Assembly (NCBI GenBank): GCA_910585995.1
Contig: CAJUGG010000036.1
Span: forward strand, 1 to 41,568
Origin: an uncultured Lachnospiraceae bacterium
GTDB taxonomy: Bacteria; Bacillota; Clostridia; Lachnospirales; Lachnospiraceae
Length of the DNA stretch: 41,568 bases
Direction: 5' to 3'
Under the pieces are notes generated by a model, which searched no databases, had not been told where the DNA came from, and worked only from the letters and a program-made list of their open reading frames with translations. A program made the translations under genes and the position numbers. Positions within the stretch are counted from its first letter, which is position 1; each line of letters opens with the position of its first letter. This document shows, in pieces, positions 7,799 to 16,031 of this stretch.

Positions 7799-9292
7799 TT
7801 ATTCGGTTATAAAGAATTTTTTGATGCCGAATAAGACTGCGCAGAGCAGGACTAAGGATATGATAAGGACTGCCCAGGCGTTTTGGACGAAGCCGGCGAT
7901 GCAGTAGCCTACGAAAGATACGGCGGCTACGAGCATGGCGTAGGGGAGCTGGGTGGATACGTGGTTGATGTGATCACACATAGCTCCGGCAGAGGCCATG
8001 ATGGTGGTGTCGGAGATTGGGGAGCAGTGGTCGCCGCATACGGCTCCGGCCAGGCAGGCTGCGATGGTGATGATGAGCAGGTTGCCGGGCAGATTGATGC
8101 CTACAACGATGGGCAGCAGGATGCCAAAGGTTCCCCAGGAGGTTCCGGTGGAGAAGGCTAAGAAGATGGCTACCAAAAATACGATGGCCGGGAGCATACC
8201 GGTTAAGCCGGCTGCGCTGCCTTCAAAGATGCCGCTGACGTATTCTGCTGCGCCCAGTTGACCAGTCAGACCGGACAGGGTCCAGGCAAAGGACAAGATC
8301 AGGATGGGGCTTATCATGGCTTTGAAGCCTTCCGGGAATGCTTCCATACAATTCTTAAATGTGAGGACTTTGCGGCTGATATAGAAGATGATGGTGATTA
8401 GCAGTGCTGCTACGGAACCCATGGATAATCCTAAAGGTGCGTCACAGTTTGCGAAAGAATTAACAAAGGTCTCTCCATCGAAGAATCCACCGGTGTAGAT
8501 CATGCCGATGATACAGCAGGCGATCAGTATGATGACCGGGAATGCCAGATCGATGACTTTTCCTTTATTGGATACGGCCTGAAAGGAGTCGTTGTCTGTG
8601 ACGGTTTCGCCGGAGGTGAACAGATCTCCGTTCTTGGCGTTTGCTTCATGGGTCTTCATAGGTCCAAAATCGATATCCCATAAAGTGATAATGATAATGG
8701 CTGCGATGGTGAGAAGGGAGTATAAGTTATACGGGATGGCGCTGATAAACAGGGTCAGTCCGTCAGTTCCTTCTACTACACCTGCCACGGCAGCGGCCCA
8801 GGAAGAGATCGGAGCGATCATACAGACGGGAGCAGCGGTGGCATCGATCAGGTAAGCCAGTTTTGCACGTGATACGTTGTGCTTGTCTGTGACAGGGCGC
8901 ATCACGCTGCCTACGGTTAAGCAGTTAAAATAGTCGTCTACGAAGATCAAAGCACCCAGTGCAAAGGTTGCTAACAAGGTTCCTTTGCGGGATTTGATCT
9001 TTTCTTGTGCCCATTTTCCATAGGCAGCAGATCCGCCGGCTTTATTCATCAGTACGACGATGGTGCCGAGGATTACGAGAAAGATCAGGATACCTACATG
9101 TCCTGCATCTGCCAGAGAGGCGATAAAGCCATCGCCGAATATGGTCGTATAAGCAGATACGACATTGAAATTTGTGATAAACAGTGCTGCTGTCACGATA
9201 CCGATAAACAGAGAACTGTAGACTTCCTTGGTAATCAGCGCTAATATAATTGCTACCAGCGGGGGCACCAGGGACCAAAAAGTTGCATACAT
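7799..9292 (-). CDS. NhaC-type transporter, probably lysine-related
   Basis: This 497-residue carrier has about 12 membrane segments and belongs to the Na+/H+ antiporter NhaC superfamily. DDYFNCLTVG and GDHCSPISDTT are conserved pore motifs of that group. The lysine riboswitch in its leader (9386-9544) indicates that lysine controls it. NhaC-like proteins under L-box control have been proposed as lysine transporters (LysW-type), which I take as the likeliest function; plain sodium/proton exchange remains possible. ATG 9292 is preferred because GAGGTGGG sits at the right distance; the longer ORF starts on GTG 9304, which lies within that SD. Confidence 0.85.
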   Translation of the reverse strand: MYATFWSLVPPLVAIILALITKEVYSSLFIGIVTAALFITNFNVVSAYTTIFGDGFIASLADAGHVGILIFLVILGTIVVLMNKAGGSAAYGKWAQEKIKSRKGTLLATFALGALIFVDDYFNCLTVGSVMRPVTDKHNVSRAKLAYLIDATAAPVCMIAPISSWAAAVAGVVEGTDGLTLFISAIPYNLYSLLTIAAIIIITLWDIDFGPMKTHEANAKNGDLFTSGETVTDNDSFQAVSNKGKVIDLAFPVIILIACCIIGMIYTGGFFDGETFVNSFANCDAPLGLSMGSVAALLITIIFYISRKVLTFKNCMEAFPEGFKAMISPILILSFAWTLSGLTGQLGAAEYVSGIFEGSAAGLTGMLPAIVFLVAIFLAFSTGTSWGTFGILLPIVVGINLPGNLLIITIAACLAGAVCGDHCSPISDTTIMASAGAMCDHINHVSTQLPYAMLVAAVSFVGYCIAGFVQNAWAVLIISLVLLCAVLFGIKKFFITE

Positions 9293-9330
9293 AACATTTC
9301 CCACCTCTTGATTTATTTCTGCTAATAGGC

Positions 9331-9366
9331 AAAAGAAAAAGCCATGGGGCGTATAGCGTCCATGAC
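9331..9366 (-). terminator. Riboswitch-controlled terminator
   Basis: On the minus strand GTCATGG pairs with CCATGGC over a 12-base loop, then TTTTTCTTTT (plus strand 9331-9340). It lies between the lysine aptamer and the start codon, as expected for the expression platform that stops transcription when lysine is bound. Confidence 0.75.
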
Positions 9367-9385
9367 CTTATCAATCTTCATAAAC

Positions 9386-9544
9386 GATAGCGCACCACAA
9401 AATTGTGACAGTGTACAGCATATTCTGCTGCACCCCAGCAAAGGATCTTCAGGCAGATCGTTTACTTCGGCGGACGTTCTGTTGGGCTGTCTAAGATGCC
9501 TGTCTTTTGCAGATGGCTTACTGGTAGCGGCCGCACCTCTATCT
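9386..9544 (-). promoter_or_regulatory. Lysine riboswitch (L-box) aptamer
   Basis: Read on the minus strand, the leader starts GATAGAGGTGCG and carries the L-box landmarks in order: AGTA after the first stem, CCGCCGAAG, CTTTGCTGGGGTGCAGCAG, and a closing GCTATC that pairs with GATAG to form P1. The 159-base length fits the class. A -10 hexamer sits just upstream and a terminator just downstream. I infer that lysine binding switches off the NhaC-type gene. Confidence 0.9.
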
Positions 9545-9553
9545 TTCTTATGT

Positions 9554-9559
9554 ATTATA
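9554..9559 (-). promoter_or_regulatory. -10 element for the riboswitch transcript
   Basis: A perfect TATAAT on the minus strand lies about 7 bases before the expected transcript start of the aptamer near 9545. The matching -35 is weak, and I do not assign one. Confidence 0.6.
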
Positions 9560-9631
9560 CAGATAGGTTAAGCGTAATACAGGTGTCGAAAAAAGTCAAG
9601 GGATTTTTGCTGGAAATTGGTGGGGAGGGAC

Positions 9632-9825
9632 GGATATGACGAAGGAGAGGGGCCGGGGGTGATGGAAATGTCTGCATAGAGTGTATCGGACAGTTCACTG
9701 GCTTTGTATGCTCCAGCCGTACACGTGGCCGTGTTCGTCTGGCTCATACAAAACCAGCAAACAGTCCGCTCCAATCTACACAGCACTATTTCCATCACCC
9801 CCGGCCCCTCTCCTTCGTCATATCC
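9632..9825 (+). repeat. Long-hairpin intergenic element, copy 3
   Basis: The outer arms 9632-9669 and 9788-9825 are a perfect 38-bp inverted repeat with no similarity to the arms of other copies. The core (118 bases) has the family ends and the TTTGTATG/CATACAAA hairpin. Inner arms around ACTGG/CCAGC differ from perfect pairing only by G-U-type changes. Unlike copies 1, 2, 4 and 5 it lies between divergently transcribed genes (the NhaC-type gene and degV), so it does not follow any stop codon. A G-rich run and a TTTTCGCACAAAATGGGG motif follow it. Confidence 0.85.
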
Positions 9826-9879
9826 TGGGATTGGGGGCGGAGGGGATTTTCGCACAAAATGGGGAAATATAGGGGAGTT

Positions 9880-9909
9880 TATATTTAGTCGAAATATGGG
9901 GGGTATAAT
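9880..9909 (+). promoter_or_regulatory. Putative degV promoter
   Basis: TATAAT at 9904-9909 is a consensus -10, 36 bases before the degV start. The upstream hexamer near 9880-9886 is A/T-rich but does not match TTGACA, so only the -10 is well supported. Confidence 0.45.
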
Positions 9910-9944
9910 AGTAGGAATTTTTTGGAAAGGGATGTGAAAGAGAG

Positions 9945-10805
9945 ATGTGTAGAGAGAAAGTGGCGATTATTACGGATTCTTGTGCGGATGTGCCGAAGGA
10001 GTTGGTAAAGAGGTATTCGATCTTTGTGCTGCCGATGCAGATTGTCTGTGAGGATGGGATGTATCGGGATGGGGTGGATATAGGGGCGGAGGAGATCTAT
10101 GAGAGGCTTAAGAGGGAGATGCCGAAGTCTAGTACGCCGAGTGGGGCGGATGTGGAGGATTTGTTGGGAGAGCTTGTGAAGAGGGGGTATCAAAAGGCGA
10201 TTGCGGTCTTGTTGGCTGGGGGATTGTCGGGGACGGTGAATCAGGTGCGGCTGATTGCAGAGGAGTTTGAGGGGCTTGAGGTGGCGGTGTATGATTCTAA
10301 AGAGGCTAGTATTGGGATTGGGGTGATCGCGATTCAGGCGGCGGAGTATGCGTTGTCTGGGATGGGGTTTGAGGAATTGAAGAAAAGGGTGGAGGGGTTG
10401 ATTGAGGGGACGAAGGTGTTCTTTTCGATTCATACGCTGGAGTATCTGAAAAAGGGGGGAAGGATTGGGAAGATGACGGCTTTGGCGGGGACGCTTTTGG
10501 ATATTAAGCCGATTATGTCTTTTGATGAGGATGGAGAGATCTATGCGGCGGCGAAGGTGAGGAGCCGTAAGGGGGTGCAGAAGAGGCTTTTGCAGTTGAT
10601 GGAGGACTGTAGGAGAGAGGGGCGCCCTTATAACCTGGTGGTGGCAGACGGGGGTGCGAGAGAGGAGAGGGAGGCTTTGGAGGAGGAGCTTAAGGTGTTG
10701 TTTCCGGATTATCGGGCGCTGTATCGGGCAGAGATTGGGGCGGCGCTTAGTATCTATCTGGGTGCGGGGCTTTTGGGCGCGGGGATTCAGTATCTGGAGG
10801 AGTAG
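9945..10805 (+). CDS. DegV family fatty-acid-binding protein (FakB-like)
   Basis: This cytosolic protein of 286 residues fits the DegV/FakB family. Members bind one fatty acid and present it to the kinase FakA for incorporation into phospholipid. Seen are IITDSCADVP at the N-terminus, SSTPSGAD, the ligand-loop LSGTVNQ, YDSKEAS, and SIHTLEYLKKGGRIG in the second half. No FakA is nearby. The gene is monocistronic and meets the hydrolase gene tail to tail, with 2 bases between the stops and no room for a separate terminator. The coding strand is unusually G-rich, with many GGGG runs. Which fatty acid it prefers cannot be read. Confidence 0.88.
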   Translation: MCREKVAIITDSCADVPKELVKRYSIFVLPMQIVCEDGMYRDGVDIGAEEIYERLKREMPKSSTPSGADVEDLLGELVKRGYQKAIAVLLAGGLSGTVNQVRLIAEEFEGLEVAVYDSKEASIGIGVIAIQAAEYALSGMGFEELKKRVEGLIEGTKVFFSIHTLEYLKKGGRIGKMTALAGTLLDIKPIMSFDEDGEIYAAAKVRSRKGVQKRLLQLMEDCRREGRPYNLVVADGGAREEREALEEELKVLFPDYRALYRAEIGAALSIYLGAGLLGAGIQYLEE

Positions 10806-10807
10806 AG

Positions 10808-11704
10808 TTACCTGCAGATGTCAAAGATAAACTCGGCGGCCTGGTCCATGGCTTCGTAGGCGGTCTTAAAGGGGGACATTTGAAAGACATGCCACATGCC
10901 TTGATAGACGGTGATACGGGCACCTACGTGGTGTCTGACGAGCTGTTTGTGGAGTTCTAAGGAGTCGGAGAGCAGGATGCCGTTGGAGCCTGCTTGGATC
11001 AGGACCGGGGGAAAATCGGTAAAATCGCCGTATAAGGGGGAGATCAGGGGATTTTGCAGATCCTGGCCGGGGGCGTAGTCTTCGATGGCTTGTGTCAGAT
11101 AGGCTTCGGTCAGGATGGGATCGATGTCGCAGTGGGTCTGGTGGGAATGGCCGCTGCGGGTGAGATCCGTCCAGGGTGAGAACAACACTAGTCCTCTGGG
11201 GAGGATGCGGTGTTGTTCTTTTAATTTCAGGGTGAGAGCGAGGGCTAAGTTGCCTCCTGCGGAGTCTCCGGCGATGATGACGTCTCTGGCGCCGTAGCCT
11301 AAATACATCAGATAGTCCCAGATCTTTAAGGCGTCTGTGAGCGCAAAGGGGTAGGGGTGTTCCGGCGCTAGGCGGTAATTGAAGCTCAGGACGTCCATGG
11401 AGGTGGAACAGGCCAGCTTGTTGGTGATGCTTCTGGCGTAGGTCAGGCTTCCGGTGTTGTAGCCGCCGCCGTGACAGTAGAGCAATATATATTTTTTCAT
11501 ATGACTTCTCTTGACGCTGACCCACTCTGCCTGGATGCCGTCTACGTCAATGTCTTCGTACTGCATATCACCGCTTCGTCTTAAAAGTTTTCCAAGATGA
11601 TCTTTAGAAGCGCGTTGCTTTTCGATTGTTTCATGTTCCACAAGGGTGTGCATTCTCTTGATGGCTTTCATAAGGTTCTGGTTCTGTTTTGATTGATTGG
11701 TCAT
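10808..11704 (-). CDS. Alpha/beta hydrolase fold-3 (HSL-type) esterase
   Basis: This 298-residue hormone-sensitive-lipase-type hydrolase has the oxyanion motif HGGG at residues 78-81, the nucleophile in GDSAGG (Ser148), and likely acid Asp247 and base His272 (GMWHVF). It would hydrolyse small ester substrates in the cytosol; no signal peptide is seen. ATG 11704 is chosen because AGGA lies 6 bases upstream; the longer ORF from 11722 has no SD. It is divergent from the acyltransferase gene across 92 bases, so the two may be co-regulated and act on related esters. Confidence 0.88.
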   Translation of the reverse strand: MTNQSKQNQNLMKAIKRMHTLVEHETIEKQRASKDHLGKLLRRSGDMQYEDIDVDGIQAEWVSVKRSHMKKYILLYCHGGGYNTGSLTYARSITNKLACSTSMDVLSFNYRLAPEHPYPFALTDALKIWDYLMYLGYGARDVIIAGDSAGGNLALALTLKLKEQHRILPRGLVLFSPWTDLTRSGHSHQTHCDIDPILTEAYLTQAIEDYAPGQDLQNPLISPLYGDFTDFPPVLIQAGSNGILLSDSLELHKQLVRHHVGARITVYQGMWHVFQMSPFKTAYEAMDQAAEFIFDICR

Positions 11705-11796
11705 TGTATTTCCTGCTTTCATTATCTATGATATTTTTTTCACATAGTATATTAAATTTTAGCATATTATTCTATCTATTCCAAGAGAATAATGGT

Positions 11797-13104
11797 ATGA
11801 TAATTATTATGAAAAAGAAAACATTTGTAAAGAGGCCCTGGTATCGTCTGGATCTGTCGGCGATTGTATATCCTACGCTTCAGAGACGGAATTTTTCTTC
11901 TGTGTATCGGATCAGTGTGCTGTTAAAGGAAAAGATAGATCCTGTGGTGCTGCAGCAGGCAGTGGATCAGACGATGCCAAGGTTTCCCACATTTAAAGTA
12001 GCTATGCGAAAAGGAGTGTTCTGGAGGTATTTAGAGCCAAACGACCAGCCAGGGCCTTTTGTGGAGCCGGATATTGTCAATCCTTGTATGCCTATGTCTT
12101 TTAAACGAAGGGGACGCTATCTGATCCGTGTCTATTATTATCAGAACCGGATCTCACTGGAGGTCTTTCATTCTCTTTCTGACGGCAGTGGGGCGCTCTG
12201 TCTGCTGCGTACGCTGACTGCTGTGTATCTCAGGCTGATGGGGCATCCCATACCGGACGGGCATGGGGTATTGGCAGTAAAGGAGCAGCCAGATCCAGAG
12301 GAGCTGGAGGATGCCTACAGGCGGTATGCCAATTCCAGAGTCCGCCCTCCTAGAAGCCGCAGCAGGACGTATCGGATTCGCGGGACAAAGGAGCCGTTTT
12401 ATACATTAAATATTATTACCGGAATCTTGGCGGTGGATCAGCTTCTTACGGTAACAAAAAAATATAAAGTGACCGTGACCGAATATCTGAATGCGGTGCT
12501 GCTGTATGCGCTGCTTGGCAAGCAGAAAGAGGACCGGGTGTTTCGCGAGCTGCCGGTGTCTTTGGCGATGCCTGTGAATCTGAGGCGGTTTTTTCCGTCT
12601 AAGACTTTGCGGAATTTTATCACGATGGTGTATCCGTTGGTGGACCCCAGGATGGGAGACTATACTTTTGAAGAAGTGCTGACACAGGTGCATTATTATA
12701 TGCGTTATTATCTGAATGATAAATTTCTCAATGCAGATATTACGACAAATGCGGCGGTGACGCAGAATCCGTTGATCCGGGTGGTGCCATTGTTTGTAAA
12801 AGATCTTGTAGTCAGGCAGTTCTATAAAAGGGTACAGGATAAGCAGTCCAGTGCCGGACTGACCAATTTGGGAATTGTGGATGTGCCAGAGGAGATGAGA
12901 GCGTATGTGGAGCGTTTTGATGTGCTGATGGGGCAGCCGTTTTCTGCCCGCACTAACTGTGCGGTGGTCAGCTATGGAAATGTGCTGAGTATTAGTTTTG
13001 CCAGCAGTATTGTGGAGGCAGATGTAGAGCGGTTATTTTTCCGAAAGCTGGTACAGGAAGGGATTCATGTGAAGATTGAGACGAACCGAAAGAGGGGGAA
13101 ATAA
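11797..13104 (+). CDS. Condensation/acyltransferase-like protein with HxxxD motif
   Basis: This protein has 435 residues. The HSLSD motif (His125, Asp129) in VFHSLSDGSGAL is the catalytic signature of the CoA-dependent acyltransferase superfamily (NRPS condensation, alcohol acetyltransferase, WS/DGAT). A second signature region, VSLAMPVNLRRFFPSKTLRN, fits the floor loop of these enzymes. I infer acyl transfer to an alcohol or amine. The substrate is unknown, and no carrier protein or synthetase lies nearby. ATG 11797 or 11809 is the start: SD AAGAGA at 11783-11788 favours 11797, while the very long ORF from 11689 crosses the promoter region. The DUF6320-type gene follows after 3 bases. Confidence 0.75.
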   Translation: MIIIMKKKTFVKRPWYRLDLSAIVYPTLQRRNFSSVYRISVLLKEKIDPVVLQQAVDQTMPRFPTFKVAMRKGVFWRYLEPNDQPGPFVEPDIVNPCMPMSFKRRGRYLIRVYYYQNRISLEVFHSLSDGSGALCLLRTLTAVYLRLMGHPIPDGHGVLAVKEQPDPEELEDAYRRYANSRVRPPRSRSRTYRIRGTKEPFYTLNIITGILAVDQLLTVTKKYKVTVTEYLNAVLLYALLGKQKEDRVFRELPVSLAMPVNLRRFFPSKTLRNFITMVYPLVDPRMGDYTFEEVLTQVHYYMRYYLNDKFLNADITTNAAVTQNPLIRVVPLFVKDLVVRQFYKRVQDKQSSAGLTNLGIVDVPEEMRAYVERFDVLMGQPFSARTNCAVVSYGNVLSISFASSIVEADVERLFFRKLVQEGIHVKIETNRKRGK

Positions 13105-13107
13105 GAG

Positions 13108-13809
13108 ATGTCATATTGCGTCAACTGTGGAGTGGAGCTGCATAAGACTTGTGAGGTCTGTCCGCTTTGCAATACTAAAGTCTGTCACCCAGAGCAGGAA
13201 GCAGACCGTCTGTCGCCGCCTCCGTATCCTGATCAAAAAGGGGATATGGACCCAGTGCAGCGGTCAGATATGACGATCTTGCTCAGTGTGGTGCTGGCGG
13301 TGACAGCCGTGATCTGCGGGCTTTTAAATCTGTTTGTATTTTATGGAACGTATTGGTCTTTGTATGTGATCGGAGGCTGTGTGCTTCTATGGATCTTTTG
13401 TCTGCCGGTCTTTTTTTTCAGGATTCGAGTTTATATTAGTCTACTGATGGACGGATTGGGGATCGCACTGTATTTTGGAATGATTGCTCTCTTGCATCCG
13501 GGAAATGGCTGGTATCCGGCATTGGCGCTGCCATTAGTGGTGTTGGCGACGGGCTTGATCCTTCTGCTTGCCGTGTATGTGAAAAAGATGCATGCATCAG
13601 TCTTGTCCGGGTCGGTGCTGGTGCTTTCGGAGGTGTCTGTTTTTACGGTGTCTGTGGAGCTTTTGATCGATGGATTTTTAGGGACGCCTTTTGGGATCAC
13701 CTGGTCAGCGGTGGTGCTTACGTGCTGTGTGGTGATCGATGCAGCGCTGATTACCATTATCAGAAGGAGCAGACTCAGAGAAGAGGTGCGCAGGAGAATG
13801 CATATCTAA
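13108..13809 (+). CDS. Zinc-ribbon membrane protein (DUF6320-like)
   Basis: The 233 residues begin with a zinc ribbon (Cys4, Cys7, Cys18, Cys21: CVNC and CPLC). A short linker leads into about six hydrophobic segments between residues 50 and 220, and the C-terminus is basic. This matches the arrangement I associate with DUF6320 proteins, which often sit beside an alcohol-acetyltransferase-like gene as here. The start lies 3 bases past the acyltransferase stop, so the two form an operon. I infer that it anchors or partners the acyltransferase at the membrane. No direct function is known to me. Confidence 0.7.
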   Translation: MSYCVNCGVELHKTCEVCPLCNTKVCHPEQEADRLSPPPYPDQKGDMDPVQRSDMTILLSVVLAVTAVICGLLNLFVFYGTYWSLYVIGGCVLLWIFCLPVFFFRIRVYISLLMDGLGIALYFGMIALLHPGNGWYPALALPLVVLATGLILLLAVYVKKMHASVLSGSVLVLSEVSVFTVSVELLIDGFLGTPFGITWSAVVLTCCVVIDAALITIIRRSRLREEVRRRMHI

Positions 13810-13831
13810 AGAGGAAAAGGAGAAAACAGGG

Positions 13832-14926
13832 ATGTATGGAGATTTTACATGTGAACGATGCGGCAGGAAGATCGGTTTTCGCGGGATCTGTTTAAATTGC
13901 AGGGAGGAATTAAAAAGAGAACAGGTACTTTCCTGGAGCGAAGAGGAGATCGAAGCGAAGACAGAGGAGGTGGCGGTTCATGCAGAACAGCTTTCGGACT
14001 GGGGGAGCAAGACTTATAAGACAGCATGCCAGTTGATAGACCTTTGGGGTGTGATCTCTGAAAAAGTGCAGCGAGCGGCTCTTGCTGCCGGGGCGTTTGA
14101 ACTGGCAAAGGTGTACTATCATGCGCCAAAGGATGTACGGGATGGATTGATTGGACGTCTGATGAATACAGAGGACAGCAGGGAGGCTTCCTGGCTGATG
14201 GAATGTCTGGCGATGCAGGGAGATGAGAAGGCGCTTCAGACGTTGTATGAGTTGGAGTGCCATCCAAGATCCTGGAGGAAGAAATTATATGTGGACCCTT
14301 CAGTGTATGCGCAGGCAGGAGGATGGACATTTGATCAGGAGGGGAGACGCCAGGAACTGATATTTTATACTTGTTATCCGCTGGTAAGGGCAGAGAAGCA
14401 TACGAGTTCTCCGGTTCGGGTGGGCAGGCTTAGAAAAGACTGCTGTTCGTACTGCGGCGGGCGGCTTTTGGATATGCTGGTGGTGGACGGACGGGAAGAG
14501 CGGCTTCGCTTTTTGGGCGTGGATGGAATTCTTACGGCGACTTGTTGTCCGAATTGTGTGGTGTATGAGCCGGTCTTTTCTAAGTTTACGCTGGATGGAG
14601 GGAGTAAGATGCTTCCTGTGAAGAAAGGCGGGATGGATATGGAAGGATGCGAGGAGGATTATGCTGAGATTGCAGAAAATACGTTTGTACTGGGAGAAGA
14701 GCCGGTATCGCTTTTCTATGAGACGGAGAGTGATTATACCAATACCCTTGGCGGGTTTGCCAGTTGGGTGCAGGATTGGGAGTATCTGACTTGTCCGCAG
14801 TGTCATAAGCCGATGAAATATCTGGCGCAGCTGCATTGGGGACTTCTGGAGGAAGGAGAGGGGACGTTGTATATCGAAGTCTGTATGGACTGCAGGGTTG
14901 TGGGGATGCAGCATCAGCAGACGTGA
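13832..14926 (+). CDS. Cys-rich protein with zinc ribbon and YwqG/DUF1963-like C-terminus
   Basis: I do not recognise this 364-residue protein as a named family. It opens with a zinc ribbon (Cys7, Cys10, Cys20, Cys23). A helical middle of HEAT-like character spans roughly residues 40-170. Further cysteine pairs (CSYC, CCPNC) follow, and it ends with TLGGFASWVQDWEYLTCPQC and a CMDC pair. That last segment resembles the GG-x-W...CPxC pattern at the end of DUF1963/YwqG proteins, one of which is encoded at 18120. It lies 22 bases after the DUF6320-type gene and is probably the last gene of that operon. Confidence 0.6.
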   Translation: MYGDFTCERCGRKIGFRGICLNCREELKREQVLSWSEEEIEAKTEEVAVHAEQLSDWGSKTYKTACQLIDLWGVISEKVQRAALAAGAFELAKVYYHAPKDVRDGLIGRLMNTEDSREASWLMECLAMQGDEKALQTLYELECHPRSWRKKLYVDPSVYAQAGGWTFDQEGRRQELIFYTCYPLVRAEKHTSSPVRVGRLRKDCCSYCGGRLLDMLVVDGREERLRFLGVDGILTATCCPNCVVYEPVFSKFTLDGGSKMLPVKKGGMDMEGCEEDYAEIAENTFVLGEEPVSLFYETESDYTNTLGGFASWVQDWEYLTCPQCHKPMKYLAQLHWGLLEEGEGTLYIEVCMDCRVVGMQHQQT

Positions 14927-14936
14927 GACTGCAAAT

Positions 14937-14957
14937 GAGGGGAGGACGCCCTCTTTT
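14937..14957 (+). terminator. Short putative terminator
   Basis: GAGGG (14937-14941) and CCCTC (14949-14953) form a 5-bp stem followed by TTTT, just after the 14926 stop. The stem is short, so strength is uncertain. Confidence 0.45.
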
Positions 14958-15050
14958 GTGGCGGAGGCTGGGGTTGGGGGAAGGAATTGGGGGAATTGTA
15001 CAAAAAGGGGGAGGGAGATTTGGAGAAAATGCCGAATGTAATGGAATTGG

Positions 15051-15079
15051 TTGACATTTTTTGGGCGATGTGGTATATA
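15051..15079 (+). promoter_or_regulatory. Strong sigma-A promoter for the SDR gene
   Basis: TTGACA at 15051-15056, a 17-base spacer and TATATA at 15074-15079. The transcript would have a leader of about 70 bases. In front of it (14965-15023) lie G-rich runs and a TTGTACAAAAAGGGGG motif. Confidence 0.8.
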
Positions 15080-15158
15080 GTATGTATAACATCCTACGAT
15101 GAACAAAGGATGAAAAAGAAGTTTGGTATTTTTTGTATGGATTAAGGAGGAAAGTAAC

Positions 15159-15917
15159 ATGTTTGAATTTAATGATCAGGTGGTAATTGTAACAGGAAGT
15201 GGTTCTCCAAAAGGAATTGGAAGGACGATCGCACGTACGTTCGCAAAGCAGGGAGCGACGGTGATTATTGCAGATATGAATGAAGAAGGAATCAAAGATA
15301 CTGTAGCTGTTATCGAGGGCGAAGGCGGCAAAGCGATGGGTGTGACCGTCAATGTGACTTCTCCGGAGTCTGTACAGCAGATGGTGGATACAGTAATGGA
15401 AAAATATGGACGGATCGATGTATTGGTAAACAATGCAGGAATCTCTCAGAAAGTAACCGTAGAGGATATGAAACTGGAAGATATGAAGAGAATCTTTGAA
15501 GTGAATATGTTTGGTCTGTTCCTCTGCACCCAGGCATGTATGAAGCCTATGCGTGCGGCAAAATACGGCAGAATCGTCAATCTGTCTTCGGTATCCGGGA
15601 AAAGAGGCGGCGGTGTATTCGGCGGCGCACACTACTCTGCATCCAAAGCAGCAGTTCTGGCATTTTCCAAGAATCTTTCCAGAGAGATCTCTGCGGAGGG
15701 AATCACGATTAACAGTGTATGCCCAGGCCTGATTAACACTGAGATCTGGAAGTCACTTCCAAAAGAGGATGCAGATAAAGTCATCGATGGAATCCCCATG
15801 GGACGTCCGGGCGAGACACAGGAAGTTGCCAATGCGATTGTATTTTTGGCTTCCAAGGAAGCTTCCTATATCACAGGAGAAGAGATCGACATCAACGGCG
15901 GATCTCATATGGACTAA
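15159..15917 (+). CDS. SDR family NAD(P)-dependent oxidoreductase
   Basis: This classical short-chain dehydrogenase of 252 residues is FabG-like in length. It shows TGSGSPKGIG at residues 12-21 (cofactor loop), NNAG at 91-94, catalytic Asn116, Ser146, Tyr159 and Lys163 (YSASK), and a C-terminal TGEEIDINGG. Asp39 at the end of the second strand suggests NAD rather than NADP. The substrate is not readable: sugar alcohols, hydroxysteroids and oxoacyl compounds are all possible. ATG 15159 follows AGGAGGAAAG; the longer ORF from 15123 lacks an SD. Strong promoter and terminator signals make it monocistronic. Confidence 0.9.
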   Translation: MFEFNDQVVIVTGSGSPKGIGRTIARTFAKQGATVIIADMNEEGIKDTVAVIEGEGGKAMGVTVNVTSPESVQQMVDTVMEKYGRIDVLVNNAGISQKVTVEDMKLEDMKRIFEVNMFGLFLCTQACMKPMRAAKYGRIVNLSSVSGKRGGGVFGGAHYSASKAAVLAFSKNLSREISAEGITINSVCPGLINTEIWKSLPKEDADKVIDGIPMGRPGETQEVANAIVFLASKEASYITGEEIDINGGSHMD

Positions 15918-15944
15918 GTTCTTCCTAAAAATTTATATATGCGT

Positions 15945-15977
15945 AAAAAGGATGTCGCGTAAGCGGCGTCCTTTTTT
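15945..15977 (+). terminator. Rho-independent terminator of the SDR gene
   Basis: AAAAAGGATGTCGC pairs with GCGGCGTCCTTTTT (with G-U pairs) over a 4-base loop, ending in TTTTTT. It is 28 bases past the stop. Confidence 0.85.
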
Positions 15978-16031
15978 CGTGAAAATAGGTTTGGCGGGGA
16001 AAATGAGTTCGCATCTTTTTTTAAATGATCA

